DNA of 64,000 nucleotides from Brienomyrus brachyistius. Lineage: Eukaryota; Chordata; Actinopteri; Osteoglossiformes; Mormyridae. Shown here piece by piece: positions 63,801 through 64,000 of the stretch (positions are counted from its first letter, which is position 1; every line of letters starts with the position of its first letter). The position numbers were made by a program, and so were the translations under genes. The stretch spans positions 5,120,952-5,184,951 of the forward strand of contig NC_064543.1 of assembly GCF_023856365.1 (NCBI RefSeq), in the 5' to 3' direction. A model generated the notes under the pieces. It was not told where the DNA came from. It ran no database searches and saw nothing but the letters and a program-made list of their open reading frames with translations.

Positions 63801-64000
63801 GACTAGAAGCTCTGTGTTGTGTGAGTCTGGCCTCTGGTGTCTCCTCCCATGATGTCGATGGACCTTCTGACCACCCTTAATGCTTGTATCGTCTCCTGAG
63901 GTCTCTCTCTTTTTATGGCCGCTCTAATTTACTTCCCATTACCCCACTACAGACACATGGACGGTGTGCTCCATGTTTTGTATCATCATTAATTTGATCA
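60889..64000. other. Noncoding stretch, possibly an intron
   Basis: No coding exon or bounded repeat was recognised on either strand. If the candidate exon ending at 60888 is real, this is its first intron. Confidence 0.4.

Overview
The window reads as a ray-finned fish (teleost-type) nuclear genome. It has spliced genes with GT-AG introns, long (CA)n, (CT)n, (TATC)n and (CTTT)n microsatellites, fish-type tRNA-headed SINEs, hAT and TA-flanked MITEs, a solo LTR and a minisatellite. No species can be named from the sequence. Five protein-coding genes are supported, in the order ap3s2 (+, last three exons only), anpep (+, complete), two tandem mesp-family genes (both -) and sv2b (-, complete coding region). 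AP3S2, ANPEP and MESP1/2 are also neighbours on human 15q26, with SV2B in the same band.

Layout. 1-2890: probable ap3s2 intron. 2891-4735: terminal ap3s2 coding exons. 6.2-10.5 kb: a decayed tandem copy of anpep (5' region, first coding exon and 3' UTR only), cut by a solo LTR at 9671-10383. 10.7-22.6 kb: intact anpep, with a TATA box, a probable noncoding first exon and 20 coding exons, predicting 942 aa. 24.1-25.0 and 30.1-31.1 kb: two mesp genes encoding bHLH factors, convergent with anpep. Both have the same short promoter layout of a TATA-like box, T-box half-sites and a CSL-type core. 25.3-30 kb and 31.3-36.4 kb: noncoding, rich in simple repeats and MITEs. 36.5-45.3 kb: sv2b, 12 coding exons, predicting 679 aa. 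45.4-64 kb: mostly noncoding, with a 37-bp minisatellite, a possible untranslated sv2b exon near 55.4 kb and a possible plus-strand first exon ending at 60888.

The genes do not form a pathway. ap3s2 acts in vesicle coats, anpep is an ectopeptidase, the mesp genes are somite and cardiac-mesoderm regulators, and sv2b is a synaptic vesicle protein. They are held together by synteny. The main points of interest are the paired mesp promoters, the apparent gene conversion of the mesp bHLH segment, the collapsed anpep duplicate, and an unusual Met after the HELAH zinc motif of anpep. Exon limits were set by reading splice sites and frames by eye, without alignment software or transcripts.
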